This document shows, piece after piece, positions 7,819 to 16,635 of a stretch of 64,000 nucleotides of DNA. The stretch's first letter is position 1. The number at the start of each line of letters is the position of its first letter. The notes beneath the pieces were generated by a model. It made no database searches. It was given only the letters and a program-made list of their open reading frames with translations, and was not told the DNA's origin. The position numbers were made by a program, and so were the translations under genes. The DNA comes from Edwardsiella anguillarum ET080813. GTDB lineage: Bacteria > Pseudomonadota > Gammaproteobacteria > Enterobacterales > Enterobacteriaceae. The stretch spans positions 868,001 through 932,000 of the forward strand of contig NZ_CP006664.1 in assembly GCF_000264765.2 (NCBI RefSeq), given 5' to 3'.

Positions 7819-8205
7819 TTAGCGTCGCACGGCGATGGCCTCGATCTCGATCAGGGCATCCTTTGGCAGACGAGCAACCTCGACGCAGGAGCGCGCTGGA
7901 AAGGGGGCGCCGTGAGCCGTGAAAAACGCCTCATAGGCGGCGTTGACGGCGGTGAACGCATTGAGATCCTTAACAAACACCGTCGTTTTCACGATGGAGG
8001 CCACGCTCAGCCCGGCGGCGTCGACGATAGCCTTAACATTCTCCAGCGACTGGCGGGTCTGCTCCGCGACGTCCTGCGGCATGGCGCCGCTGACGGGATC
8101 CAGCGGAAGCTGGCCGGAGGTCAGCACCATGCTGCCCAGATCGATGCCCTGAACATAGGGGCCAATGGCGGCCGGGGCGTACGGTGTGTTGATAACGTTA
8201 GACAT
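7819..8205 (-). CDS. RidA-family reactive enamine/imine deaminase
   Basis: This 128-residue protein is a full-length RidA/YjgF/YER057c member: IGPYVQGIDLGSMVLTSGQLPLDP, then AIVDAAGLSVASIVKTTVFVKDL, and ending ARSCVEVARLPKDALIEIEAIA with the conserved substrate-binding Arg. RidA hydrolyses 2-aminoacrylate and related imines released by PLP-type or desulfidase enzymes, protecting PLP enzymes. It is the last gene of a minus-strand run that starts with the cysteine desulfidase gene, whose chemistry releases just such an intermediate. AGGAG precedes the ATG. Confidence 0.9.
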   Translation of the reverse strand: MSNVINTPYAPAAIGPYVQGIDLGSMVLTSGQLPLDPVSGAMPQDVAEQTRQSLENVKAIVDAAGLSVASIVKTTVFVKDLNAFTAVNAAYEAFFTAHGAPFPARSCVEVARLPKDALIEIEAIAVRR

Positions 8206-8241
8206 AATGACTCCTGAATGCGCCTTCAGCGCGGACGGGGA

Positions 8242-8568
8242 TTACACAAAGACAAACTGATTCAGCAGGATCAGCGAGACAACGCCGCTGATAACCACCC
8301 AGATCAGGCCAAAGCGCAGGCTGACCAGAGTACAGATCACCGCGGCGATCACCTTCGGGTTGCGCAGATCAAACTCCATATGGGAGTCAACGCTGAGGAT
8401 CTGGATCGCAATGATGGCCGGCAGTACGGTGACCGGCACGAAGCGCAGCGTCTTTTTTACCCGGGGTGACATGTTGATGCGGCTGCCCAGCCCGATTAGG
8501 GAGAAGCGGATCGCAAAGGTGACTGCGGCCATGCCGATCGTGAGCATAGCAAAAAAAGCATTAGTCAT
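8242..8568 (-). CDS. azlD: AzlD-family branched-chain amino acid exporter small subunit
   Basis: This 108-residue protein has four hydrophobic segments and the AzlD pattern: a central SPRVKKTLRFVPVTVLPAIIAIQIL and later NPKVIAAVICTLVSLRFGLI. AzlD forms an inner-membrane export complex with AzlC. The start overlaps the azlC stop by 8 bases, so the two are translationally coupled. In E. coli the equivalent pair is YgaZ/YgaH, a valine/methionine exporter. Here it sits in a cysteine/serine catabolic operon, so the natural substrate may differ. Confidence 0.85.
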   Translation of the reverse strand: MTNAFFAMLTIGMAAVTFAIRFSLIGLGSRINMSPRVKKTLRFVPVTVLPAIIAIQILSVDSHMEFDLRNPKVIAAVICTLVSLRFGLIWVVISGVVSLILLNQFVFV

Positions 8569-9328
8569 TTACGCTCACCTCACGCATCTCCTTAAGTTCG
8601 TTAAATATCTTATGCTGCTCTTGGGTTTCACGCAGAGCCTCCTGCCTTTCATCCGCCAGATCGACCGCCAGACCGGCGGCGACGCCCAGCACCGAGGCCA
8701 CGACGATCCCCAGGGAGTAAGGCAGGATCACCAGCAGCACGCCGGAGACGCTGGCCACCACCGCGGCAATGATACAAGCGCGGCTTTTCACCTGCGGGAT
8801 CACGATGGCAATAAAGGCGGCGATCATCGCGAAATCCAGCCCATATTTTTCAATGTTGGGAAACGCCGCCCCCAGCAATGCGCCGAGAAAGTCGGCTACC
8901 ACCCAGATAAACCAGAAGGTCAGCATCGCGGACATATAGAAATAGACTTTCTCGTGCTTATTTTCCTGCATCGGTTTAACGGTAATCGCATACACCTCAT
9001 CCGTCAGCCCGTATGCCATCAGACATTTTTTCCAGAGTGCGTAGTGGCGCATTTTATCCGACATGGATGCGCTATACAGCACATGACGCAGGTTAATGAT
9101 CAGCGTCGTTAATACGATAACCCCTATCGAGGCACCGGTTCTAATCATATTCAGCGCCAGCATCTGCGCCGATCCGGCGATAACAATGCAGGACCAGGCG
9201 GTGCTCTGCCAGATACTCATTCCCGCACCGACGCTCAGCGCGCCAACGATAAATGAGAATGGAAAGTCCCCGACGCACAGCGGAAAAATCATCTTCATTC
9301 CGCTGAGTATTGCTTGCTTTCTTTTCAT
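8561..9328 (-). CDS. azlC: AzlC-family amino acid exporter large subunit
   Basis: This is a polytopic membrane protein of about 255 residues with the AzlC features: LPLCVGDFPFSFIVG-like N-terminus, SAQMLALNMI, INLRHVLYSASMS, and repeated hydrophobic segments. It pairs with the overlapping azlD. I take the ATG at 9328 because GAAGG lies at proper spacing; the in-frame ATG at 9340 would add 4 residues. It follows the cysteine desulfidase gene by 33 bases. Confidence 0.85.
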   Translation of the reverse strand: MKRKQAILSGMKMIFPLCVGDFPFSFIVGALSVGAGMSIWQSTAWSCIVIAGSAQMLALNMIRTGASIGVIVLTTLIINLRHVLYSASMSDKMRHYALWKKCLMAYGLTDEVYAITVKPMQENKHEKVYFYMSAMLTFWFIWVVADFLGALLGAAFPNIEKYGLDFAMIAAFIAIVIPQVKSRACIIAAVVASVSGVLLVILPYSLGIVVASVLGVAAGLAVDLADERQEALRETQEQHKIFNELKEMREVSVND

Positions 9329-9361
9329 ATTAGCCTTCATCCTGCGGCGCTAATTTTTCAA

Positions 9362-10645
9362 TTATTTTTGAGTCATGATGCTAATAATTTCTTTATCGGT
9401 GAAGCGCATCGGTTTTATCACCAGGCGGCACAGATTCTGAATCGAGTCTTCCACGTCATGGGCCACGATGCCGTCATTTTCACCGGCGCAGTGGTTCTGC
9501 CGCGCCATCAGCACCGATTTAAAGGCGCTCATGGTGGTCGTAGAGACTTTCATCGCACAGCTGTTGGAGGCGCCGTCGCAGATAATGCCGCTGACGTCGC
9601 TGATCATGTTGGTAATCGCTTGACCGATCGCCTGGAAGCTGTGGGTAAACAGCCAGGCCATGCCGGCGGCCGAGCCCATGGCGGCCGTCGAGGCGGCGCA
9701 CAGCGCGGACAGGCGGGTATAGCGCGCATGAATCGAGATCGCCACCAGATGGGAGAGCGCCAGCGCACGGGCCAGTTGGTCATCGTTAACCCTGAGGTGG
9801 CGAGCCACCGCAACGACCGGCAGGGTCGCGGCAATCCCCTGATTACCTGAGCCAAAGTTAGACATGGCAGGAACCGGCGCGCCGCCCATACGGGCATCAG
9901 AGGCGGCCACCGTGTCGATCAGCACCCGGGTCATCAGCGAATCGCTCATCATCCCCTCATCAATGGCGGCGGAGAGGGTCTGGTTAATGTTCAGGCCATA
10001 GGGCTGAGCCTTACCGGCCTTCGACAGGGTGCCGTTAATCTCGGCGGCCTGCAGGATAAACGCCAGCTCATCAAACGGCGCCTGATTCACATAATCAAAG
10101 GCCTCACGCAGCGTAAACAGCGGCAGCTCACCCGCCGTATCCTCCTTGCCGCGCGGTTGTTCCACGGCGACCGCCTCACCGTTCAGGTACAGTTCGGTCA
10201 CGTTGGTATGGCTGCCGTTCACCACGATACGGCACTCGCTGTGCTGGCTGCGCAGGGTCAGATCCAGATGGATAAAGTCCTCGGTATCGGCGGCGCCGAT
10301 ATTCACCCTGCCGCAGGCAACCATCGTTTTTGCCTGTTCGACGCACGCATCGCCGATCCCTTTTAAGGTTTCCAGGCCACGGCTGGCATCGCCCCCGAGG
10401 GCGCCGATGGCCGCCGCCAGATTAACACCGCAGCAGGTGGTGCCGGGGATGGTGACCCCCATGGCGTTTTTATATAGGTTTTCCGAGATGGCGCCGTGAA
10501 TGGTCTCCACCGGCTCCCCCAGGAGCCGCTGGGCATAGGCGGCCGCATAGGCAACGGCGACAGGCTCAGTGCAACCCAGCGCCGGTGCGACCTCTTTTTT
10601 CAGCCATTGCACGAATAACGGTGTCGCGGTAATTGGCGTAGTCAT
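9362..10645 (-). CDS. cyuA: L-cysteine desulfidase / serine deaminase-like protein (CyuA/YhaM, UPF0597)
   Basis: This 427-residue protein belongs to the iron-sulfur L-cysteine desulfidase family that includes E. coli CyuA (YhaM). It has the family Cys motifs: LGCTEPVAVAYA near residue 20, a TTCCGVN segment, and near the end a GIICDGASNSCAMKVS motif that resembles the cluster-binding part of serine dehydratases. The reaction is cysteine to pyruvate, ammonia and sulfide. The ATG at 10645 has GAGGG upstream; a longer frame to 10759 adds an unlikely Phe-rich leader. It heads the cyuA-azlC-azlD-ridA run. The 520-base AT-rich gap upstream must carry its promoter; I see no clear operator. Confidence 0.88.
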   Translation of the reverse strand: MTTPITATPLFVQWLKKEVAPALGCTEPVAVAYAAAYAQRLLGEPVETIHGAISENLYKNAMGVTIPGTTCCGVNLAAAIGALGGDASRGLETLKGIGDACVEQAKTMVACGRVNIGAADTEDFIHLDLTLRSQHSECRIVVNGSHTNVTELYLNGEAVAVEQPRGKEDTAGELPLFTLREAFDYVNQAPFDELAFILQAAEINGTLSKAGKAQPYGLNINQTLSAAIDEGMMSDSLMTRVLIDTVAASDARMGGAPVPAMSNFGSGNQGIAATLPVVAVARHLRVNDDQLARALALSHLVAISIHARYTRLSALCAASTAAMGSAAGMAWLFTHSFQAIGQAITNMISDVSGIICDGASNSCAMKVSTTTMSAFKSVLMARQNHCAGENDGIVAHDVEDSIQNLCRLVIKPMRFTDKEIISIMTQK

Positions 10646-11134
10646 TATGATTTCCCTCAAGATTAAAAAAGCAAATGCTCTGGCAAATACTCTATGGGAA
10701 TCTTCAGGAAATAACTTTCTATAATCATGCGTCTTATTGACAATAAAAAGAAAAAACACTCTATTTTTAAAAAATAGAAAAAAGCAAATGATAAAAATGT
10801 TAACTGATTGATTTTTATTGATTTAATAATGATATCAATTATCAATTGTCGGTTTTTAGTGCATTGCATCACACTTCACAAAGAGAATAATTTTCTTATT
10901 CCAAATAAAATACAGTAAACAATTTTCATCAAGCCACCACATTGCAGCAAAAAATCCTAGCAATCTGTTTCTAATCGTTTCTGTAAACACCACTATTTAA
11001 ATATATTTATAAAAATATGAAATATTATTTTCAATAAGTAAATCTCGCAATAGAGATAATAAAAAGGGGAGGTAAAAAGAGATTGCCAATGATACGGTCA
11101 GGTACCCTTATCGATAATGTCGGCGACGCGAACG

Positions 11135-11161
11135 CCTTACCGCCAGACCCCGGCGGTAAGG
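11135..11161 (-). terminator. hairpin after the hydrolase gene
   Basis: CCTTACCGCC (11135-11144) pairs with GGCGGTAAGG (11152-11161) across a 7-base loop, 10 bases past the hydrolase stop. There is no U-run, so it may be an mRNA-end stabiliser instead of a classic terminator. Confidence 0.5.
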
Positions 11162-11171
11162 CCTGAATTGA

Positions 11172-12032
11172 TTACAGGTGCGCGTTAAACCACGCCAGCT
11201 GCTCGGCGAGAGAGCGGCAGAAGTGCTCACCGTCGTACATATCGTAGTGGTGCGCTCCCTCTTCGACATACAACCGCTTGGTCGCGGCACCCGCGGCGGC
11301 AAACAGGGCGATCCCCTGCTGCGGGGGATTCACCGTATCCTGTTCCGCCACCACCACCAGCGTGGGACACTGTACCTGCGCCGCAAAGCGCGCCGGCTGA
11401 TAGCGAACGGTTTCCAGCACCGTCAGAAAGGGAATTTTGATATCCATCTGGGGATAACGCAGCCGATAGTCGGCAAAGAAAGCCTTGGACTCCTCATCGC
11501 TCAGCACCCGCGTAACGGCCACCATCATCTCTTTACCGCTGGCGTTCTTTTTCTCCTCCATCCGCAGCAGAGAGGCGATAAAGGCGCCCTTCTCCTCTTC
11601 CGTCATCTGCCCGGTGACCATGGCCTCGCCGTCGGCAAAGGCCAGCTGGCTCACAATACACTTCACCCGGGCGTCACCGGCGGCAGCGGCAAAGACATGA
11701 CAGCCGCCAAATGAGGTGCCCCACAGGCCAATGCGCCCGGCATCGATAGCCGGCTGGGCCGCCGCCCAGTCAATCACGCTTGTAATATCCGCCGTCTGCA
11801 TAGCGGGCACTAGACGACCACGCTCTCCCGCGCTGGCGCCAAATCCGCGATAATCAAAGGTCAGCGCAGAGAATCCAGCCTGCGCGAAGGCTTCTGCAAA
11901 TGCGGGTAATAGCGCCTGCTGAATACCACAAAATCCATGACATAAAATAATCACTGGGGAAGCGGTCATCTCAGCGGGGTGATACCAGGTCAGGGCAATA
12001 CCGTCAGGTAAGGTATGAGTTGATATTTGCAT
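11172..12032 (-). CDS. alpha/beta hydrolase
   Basis: This 286-residue protein has a complete alpha/beta-hydrolase core. The oxyanion HGF motif is in ILCHGFCGIQ, the nucleophile elbow G-T-S-F-G in GLWGTSFGGCHVF, an acid residue in VVVAEQDTVNPP, and the catalytic His in EEGAHHYDMYDG. The insert between core strands is small and helical (TGQMTEEEKGAFIASLL). It resembles YcjY-like or dienelactone-hydrolase-like cytoplasmic enzymes. The substrate cannot be told. The gene stands alone; the 440-base gap to the RNase gene contains divergent promoters and an inverted repeat at 12186-12203. Confidence 0.82.
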   Translation of the reverse strand: MQISTHTLPDGIALTWYHPAEMTASPVIILCHGFCGIQQALLPAFAEAFAQAGFSALTFDYRGFGASAGERGRLVPAMQTADITSVIDWAAAQPAIDAGRIGLWGTSFGGCHVFAAAAGDARVKCIVSQLAFADGEAMVTGQMTEEEKGAFIASLLRMEEKKNASGKEMMVAVTRVLSDEESKAFFADYRLRYPQMDIKIPFLTVLETVRYQPARFAAQVQCPTLVVVAEQDTVNPPQQGIALFAAAGAATKRLYVEEGAHHYDMYDGEHFCRSLAEQLAWFNAHL

Positions 12033-12473
12033 TAGTCAGGAACGATCCGTTTTTTATTAGGAATACTACTATCGGCCAAAATACGATAGGCATTCAAGGA
12101 AAATCAAATAAGCGCCAGAGCACCGTTTAGCTCTCGTTGACAATCACATTAAAACAGTAAGATAACGCCTAAACGTGTCCAGAATCGCGGCGATGACGCC
12201 GCGCCGATATACTTATTTTGAGGTAACCCGATACTGGACGATTTATTGTAAAGACGGGCATCGCGCTTTAGTATTAGTGTGGCAGCTTTGCATTTCTACA
12301 CAATAATCAACGATCATCCCAATTCTCACCCTCTCCGTTGAGACAGGGTTTTATTTTTAGTGTTAGTCTGTACCTCGATATTCATCAATACGCGAAGGAT
12401 ACGATCGCGTGATGACCCGAGCTTCGCTAAACCCGAAATAAGCTATACGGCTACCTGACGGAGAGAGACGACC

Positions 12474-13181
12474 GTGCGCCAAATTCAATATTTGCTGTTA
12501 CTGAGCCTGCTTTGCGTTTCCGGCTCCCTGTATGCGCTGGATAAAGATGAGCAGGATCTTCCTGGCCTGCCCAGCGGCGCCTACGACTATCTGGTTTACG
12601 CCGTCACCTGGCAACCCACGTTTTGTCTGCTAAATCCGACGGCGCCGGGGTGTAAAGCCTACCGCGCCGACTTTTATACCCATGGGATCTGGCCCTACTT
12701 CCTCTCTACCGAGCGGAGCGCCAACCGCCATCCCTCCCACTGTATCCAATCGCCCGGCTGCCCCACGGGCAGCAGCTGCACATTATTGCCGGAGGTGATC
12801 GACACCCTGCTGCAGGATACGGCGTTCCGAAAAATCGTCAGCGCCCAGCCCGAAGGGCTGATGAAGCACGAGTGGAGTAAGCACGGCACCTGCCTCGGCA
12901 GCGGTCAGCGGGAATATTTTACCCGCTTTACGCAGCTGAGATCGGCGGTGAAATATGACGATGAATTCAAAAAGCATATGGGACAGTCCGTCTCTCTGCA
13001 CACCCTGCGCGCCTGGTTCCCCGATAACGTTCGCTTTCGCTGCGCAACCCACGGCGGCAGGCACTATCTCTTTGAAGCGTTTTACCTGCTGGACAGGCAG
13101 GGCGCACCCGATGGCCGCGACGCCACGCTGCAGATAGGCGACCCCTGCCCGTTAGATGCGATCTGGATCCCCGCGCCGTAG
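12474..13181 (+). CDS. rna: periplasmic ribonuclease I (RNase T2 family)
   Basis: This 235-residue protein starts with a signal peptide (LLLLSLLCVSGSLYA) and carries both catalytic boxes of RNase T2 enzymes: YTHGIWPYF (CAS1) and KHEWSKHGTC (CAS2), with several Cys for disulfides. RNase I degrades RNA in the periplasm to 2',3'-cyclic then 3'-nucleotides. The start is a GTG at 12474, preceded by GGAGAGAG. It is monocistronic. The 640-base gap that follows (13182-13820) is GC-rich in its first half and holds no gene I can support. Confidence 0.93.
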   Translation: MRQIQYLLLLSLLCVSGSLYALDKDEQDLPGLPSGAYDYLVYAVTWQPTFCLLNPTAPGCKAYRADFYTHGIWPYFLSTERSANRHPSHCIQSPGCPTGSSCTLLPEVIDTLLQDTAFRKIVSAQPEGLMKHEWSKHGTCLGSGQREYFTRFTQLRSAVKYDDEFKKHMGQSVSLHTLRAWFPDNVRFRCATHGGRHYLFEAFYLLDRQGAPDGRDATLQIGDPCPLDAIWIPAP

Positions 13182-13820
13182 CCGCCCGATGCGCGCTAAG
13201 GCGTACCACCAATCCCATAACGCCACGCCGGAGCGGCATCGCTGCGCATCCCGGCGAGGCGTGGGCTCACCGGCGGTGCGCCCTCGCGCAGGGCGGCCTG
13301 TACGCCGCCGCCCAAGCACCTGACAGCGCGCGCCGGTCAGTGCCGCGCGGTCCCGGGTGACGCCGCGCCGGAGTTTAGCCACGGTAATCCGCTATCTCCC
13401 CGGAATAAGATAGCTACCGTGTAAAGAGAATATCCTGGCCATAGGGCCCCGGGGTGAATACCGCGGCGCAGTACACCGTCACTCGGTAAAACAGGGCTGA
13501 CGCGATAACTCAGAGAGAATCACCATCATCCCTGACTTGGAGGTTAACGGACGCAGATAAACGGTACCTCTTCACACGGTGACGGTCCAGCAGCCAAAGA
13601 TACGCCATAACCACCGGGCGGCACTCAGGCAAGGCGTAGAAAAAACCACATCCGACGCAGCGCAGAGCGGCAAAATAACACTCCGACGCCCAACAGAGCC
13701 AACGGGCCAACGCAGACAACCGGGGCCCACAAGATGGGACATTCGCTATCAGCATAGTCAGACCCATGTGGTTCATGGGTTAATCCCCACCCCTATCGCC
13801 TCACCCCATAGCGCCGCCAT

Positions 13821-15290
13821 TTATCGCTTAAGTGACGTGAGCACGCGGTGCTTCAGCCGGTTACGCCCGGTATTTTTGGCCTGATACAGCATTTCATCGG
13901 CGTAGCGCACCAGCACATCGAATGACTGAGGCGTTACACACTCCCGTGGCACCAGCACGCAGCCGATGCTGACAGTGAGATGGCCCGGCAAGGACTCATC
14001 GCTACCGTAATCCAGGGACTCGCGCAGCTTATCCAGCCGTTCTAAGATATCGCACTGGCCATCAGCGCTGCACAGCGCAATAAACTCCTCGCCGCCGAAG
14101 CGGCCGATCAGGCTGTCCGGCTCCTTAAAATGACGACGCATTTCACTGGAAAAGTAGATCAGCGCTTCATCTCCAGCCTGATGACCATAGGTATCGTTGT
14201 AATGCTTAAAGTAGTCCAGATCGAACAACGCCAGCGCTACCAGCGACCTGGCATGCTGCAGCAGCGGCGCAAAGCGTTGAACAAAGCTGCGTCGATTGCG
14301 GATCCCGGTCAGATAGTCGATGCTGGCCTGCAGGGTCAGCGCCTGGTTTAGCTGCTCCAGCTGCTCACGCTGGGTGGCCAGCGCCTGCAGCACGACTTTA
14401 TCTGCGCCAATGTCCTGGATCTGTGAAATATAAAACAGCACCACATCCTGCTCAAAAATGGCCGATACGCTCAGACGTACCCACAGATAGGCGCCATCCC
14501 GCTTCAGGTAGCGCTTCTCCACCGAGTAAAACTCAATGCGGCGCTGTGCCAGATCCTGCAGGTATTGCAAATCCAGCGCCAGATCATCCGGATGGGTTAT
14601 CGACTGAAAGCTGGTATGCAGCATCTCCGCCTCGCTGTATCCCAGCATCTTACAAAAGGTGCGGTTGGCCCGTCGGAAGTAGCCCTCCGGCGATGCCAAC
14701 GCCATCCCAATCGCCGCGTATTTAAACGCCTTATCAATGATCTCATTGATACGCTGATTCTCCCGCAGCAGCTGCGCGTTACGCTGGAGCAGCGTCGCCT
14801 GATACAGCATATGGCCGATGCTGCTGGCCATAAAGCGCACGCAGGCGATCTGTCCACTGCTGAAGGGGCGATTACGTCCACTGCGTGACAGCAGCTCCAG
14901 CAGGCCGTAAAACTCGCCGTCCACCGTCAGCGGAATACCGATATAGCTGGCAACGGGAAGCGCGCGGTAGGGCGGCGGCAGGCGCTGACGCTGCGCATCG
15001 GAGACCGCGGTCTGCACGACCAGCGTCCTCTGATCCACCACGCTGGCGCTGAAGCCCGCTGCGAGCGCGAGATGGTGCCCCTCCTGCAGCCCCGCGAGCG
15101 CGGGATACTGAAAGACGACGCTGGCGATCCGATTGTTCACCCGGCTGATAACCCCGATCTGCATGTTAAGGATCTTCAGCCCCAGCCCCAGGATATGGTG
15201 GTACACCTCATCGCCCGCGTCATGCTGCCGCGAGGTAAGGGATACCAGCTCGGGGGAGTAACGCGCCAGCTGCGGATCGCTGTCGTTCAC
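13821..15290 (-). CDS. diguanylate cyclase with GAF and PAS sensor domains
   Basis: This 489-residue protein has an N-terminal GAF domain (about residues 25-170), a PAS/PAC domain (about 185-310, with GMALASPEGYFRRANRTFCKMLGYSEAEML) and a C-terminal GGDEF domain (about 325-485). The active-site loop is GGEEF, preceded by DLDYFKHYNDTYGHQAGDEAL, so it should make c-di-GMP. The product-inhibition I-site position reads KEPD, not RxxD, so feedback inhibition may be missing. There are no membrane segments, so it is a cytoplasmic sensor. It is transcribed alone. Confidence 0.92.
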   Translation of the reverse strand: MNDSDPQLARYSPELVSLTSRQHDAGDEVYHHILGLGLKILNMQIGVISRVNNRIASVVFQYPALAGLQEGHHLALAAGFSASVVDQRTLVVQTAVSDAQRQRLPPPYRALPVASYIGIPLTVDGEFYGLLELLSRSGRNRPFSSGQIACVRFMASSIGHMLYQATLLQRNAQLLRENQRINEIIDKAFKYAAIGMALASPEGYFRRANRTFCKMLGYSEAEMLHTSFQSITHPDDLALDLQYLQDLAQRRIEFYSVEKRYLKRDGAYLWVRLSVSAIFEQDVVLFYISQIQDIGADKVVLQALATQREQLEQLNQALTLQASIDYLTGIRNRRSFVQRFAPLLQHARSLVALALFDLDYFKHYNDTYGHQAGDEALIYFSSEMRRHFKEPDSLIGRFGGEEFIALCSADGQCDILERLDKLRESLDYGSDESLPGHLTVSIGCVLVPRECVTPQSFDVLVRYADEMLYQAKNTGRNRLKHRVLTSLKR

Positions 15291-15371
15291 GGCCTCTCTC
15301 CTTCAGGACATCGGGGGATATCACTTTATTACTATAGAACAGCCGGGGCGGCTGCTGTGGGCGGGGAGAAT

Positions 15372-15402
15372 ATAAAAAAAACCCCGGCGCAGTGGGCCGG
15401 GG
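15372..15402 (-). terminator. rho-independent terminator after the TDT exporter unit
   Basis: CCCCGGC (15382-15388) pairs with GCCGGGG (15396-15402). The minus strand then reads TTTTTTTT, so it ends the minus-strand transcript of the exporter and small peptide genes. Confidence 0.8.
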
Positions 15403-15436
15403 AATACGACAGAACACTTACAGAGTCATCACAGTT

Positions 15437-15520
15437 TTAAAGAAACAGAGCCCAAGCTGTACAGCCGATAAATAGGACGATAGCCATCAAGGGTACGACG
15501 TTAATGCAGTTGCTCTTCAT
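15437..15520 (-). CDS. 27-residue predicted membrane peptide
   Basis: The frame begins with ATG at 15520, 15 bases after the TDT exporter stop, and encodes 27 residues ending in TAA. The N-terminus is MKSNCINVVP and the rest (LMAIVLFIGCTAWALFL) is one hydrophobic helix. A real terminator follows 35 bases downstream, so the peptide lies within the exporter transcript. Small one-helix proteins next to transporters often act as modulators (for example KdpF, AcrZ). Whether this is translated is unproven; the ribosome binding site (GTGGA) is modest. Confidence 0.45.
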   Translation of the reverse strand: MKSNCINVVPLMAIVLFIGCTAWALFL

Positions 15521-15535
15521 ACGATATTCCACACC

Positions 15536-16528
15536 TTAAGCCACGTTGTTAAACGTTGTATCGTTCTTGCCGGCCAGACGCAGACCCGGCAGCCAGTAGT
15601 TGTGGGCATAGCGCAGGGCGACATAGGCGATGATCACCGTGGCCACCGCCACCTCTACCGTCGCCATCAGGTGAAGCTGCGCCGCGTAGTCCGCCGCCCC
15701 CGGATACTGGGCAACCAGATGGGACATCTTGTACAGCGCGGTGGCGCCGATGGCCATAGGGAAGGTAAAGGCCGCATAGCCCGGGCTGAACGGCAGCTGC
15801 AGCAGACGGAAGAAGGAGCAGTAAATCACGACCGTCATCAGCAGGGCGATCCCCAGCAGAATGGCGCAGATCAGTAATGACGGCTGCTGAACGACGGTCA
15901 GGTAGCCGGCCAGAGAGAGGCTTGCCGGAGCGGCCATAATGGCGATCGTCGGCTTCGCGGCATCCGGCACCTCATTGCAGAACATGAAGCGGTAAATCAT
16001 CAGCGGCAGCATGATCAGGTAGCTGACCATCCCGATCACCAGCAGGACCTGTGCGAACGGGATAAAGGCGGCGCCAGGGCAGCAGACATCGGCGACAATG
16101 ATACCGACCGGCGGCACGAACCAGCTCGGCACCATATGGTGCATGCGCGGCTCACGGGCGCGGTGGAAGAAAAACAGCGCCAGCGCGATCAGGTGTACCG
16201 CGACCGCCGCCAACCACAGCCCCTGCCCTACGCGGGGAAAGTAGTGGCCTACGGCCACGGAGACCACCATCGTCGCCATGGCGAAGGTCGGTACGATACT
16301 GCCCACCACCGGATGCTTAATATCCTGCATCAGAGTGTCGGGGTGAAAAATAAAGCGAACGGTCAACGCCAGCAGGATCGCGGCAGCGATCAGCGCGCCA
16401 ATATTCTGTCCGATGCCGTGCAACGGTAGAGCGTTTTCCAATCCCCAGCCAATGCTGGCAATACCCAGAGCCAATCCAGCCGCCGGCGTCGGCATGCTGC
16501 GAACCTTGCGATGAATTAATCTTAACAC
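15536..16528 (-). CDS. TDT-family (TehA/SLAC1-like) exporter
   Basis: This membrane protein of about 330 residues has ten hydrophobic segments and TDT features: AAGLALGIASIGWGLEN at the start, KHPVVGSIVPTFAMATMV, and a later FSPGYAAFTFPMAIGATALYK. The family includes TehA, the yeast sulfite exporter Ssu1 and dicarboxylate carriers. The GTG at 16528 has AGAGGTG 7 bases upstream; the ATG at 16567 lacks a ribosome binding site. It is divergent from a LysR gene, which probably controls it. Substrate is unknown; a weak anion such as sulfite is a reasonable guess. Confidence 0.82.
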   Translation of the reverse strand: MLRLIHRKVRSMPTPAAGLALGIASIGWGLENALPLHGIGQNIGALIAAAILLALTVRFIFHPDTLMQDIKHPVVGSIVPTFAMATMVVSVAVGHYFPRVGQGLWLAAVAVHLIALALFFFHRAREPRMHHMVPSWFVPPVGIIVADVCCPGAAFIPFAQVLLVIGMVSYLIMLPLMIYRFMFCNEVPDAAKPTIAIMAAPASLSLAGYLTVVQQPSLLICAILLGIALLMTVVIYCSFFRLLQLPFSPGYAAFTFPMAIGATALYKMSHLVAQYPGAADYAAQLHLMATVEVAVATVIIAYVALRYAHNYWLPGLRLAGKNDTTFNNVA

Positions 16529-16635
16529 TTGAACACCTCTACGTTTTTCATTGTTTCTATGGCGCATACTATAGCCACAGGATATTATTTAAAAAATCAA
16601 TAAATTTCTTACCATTGGTTTAGGAAACCTAAACA

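Noticed and set aside
13510-13776. 88-residue minus-strand frame in the gap after RNase I
   Set aside because: No ribosome binding site, composition unlike neighbouring genes and no recognisable domain.
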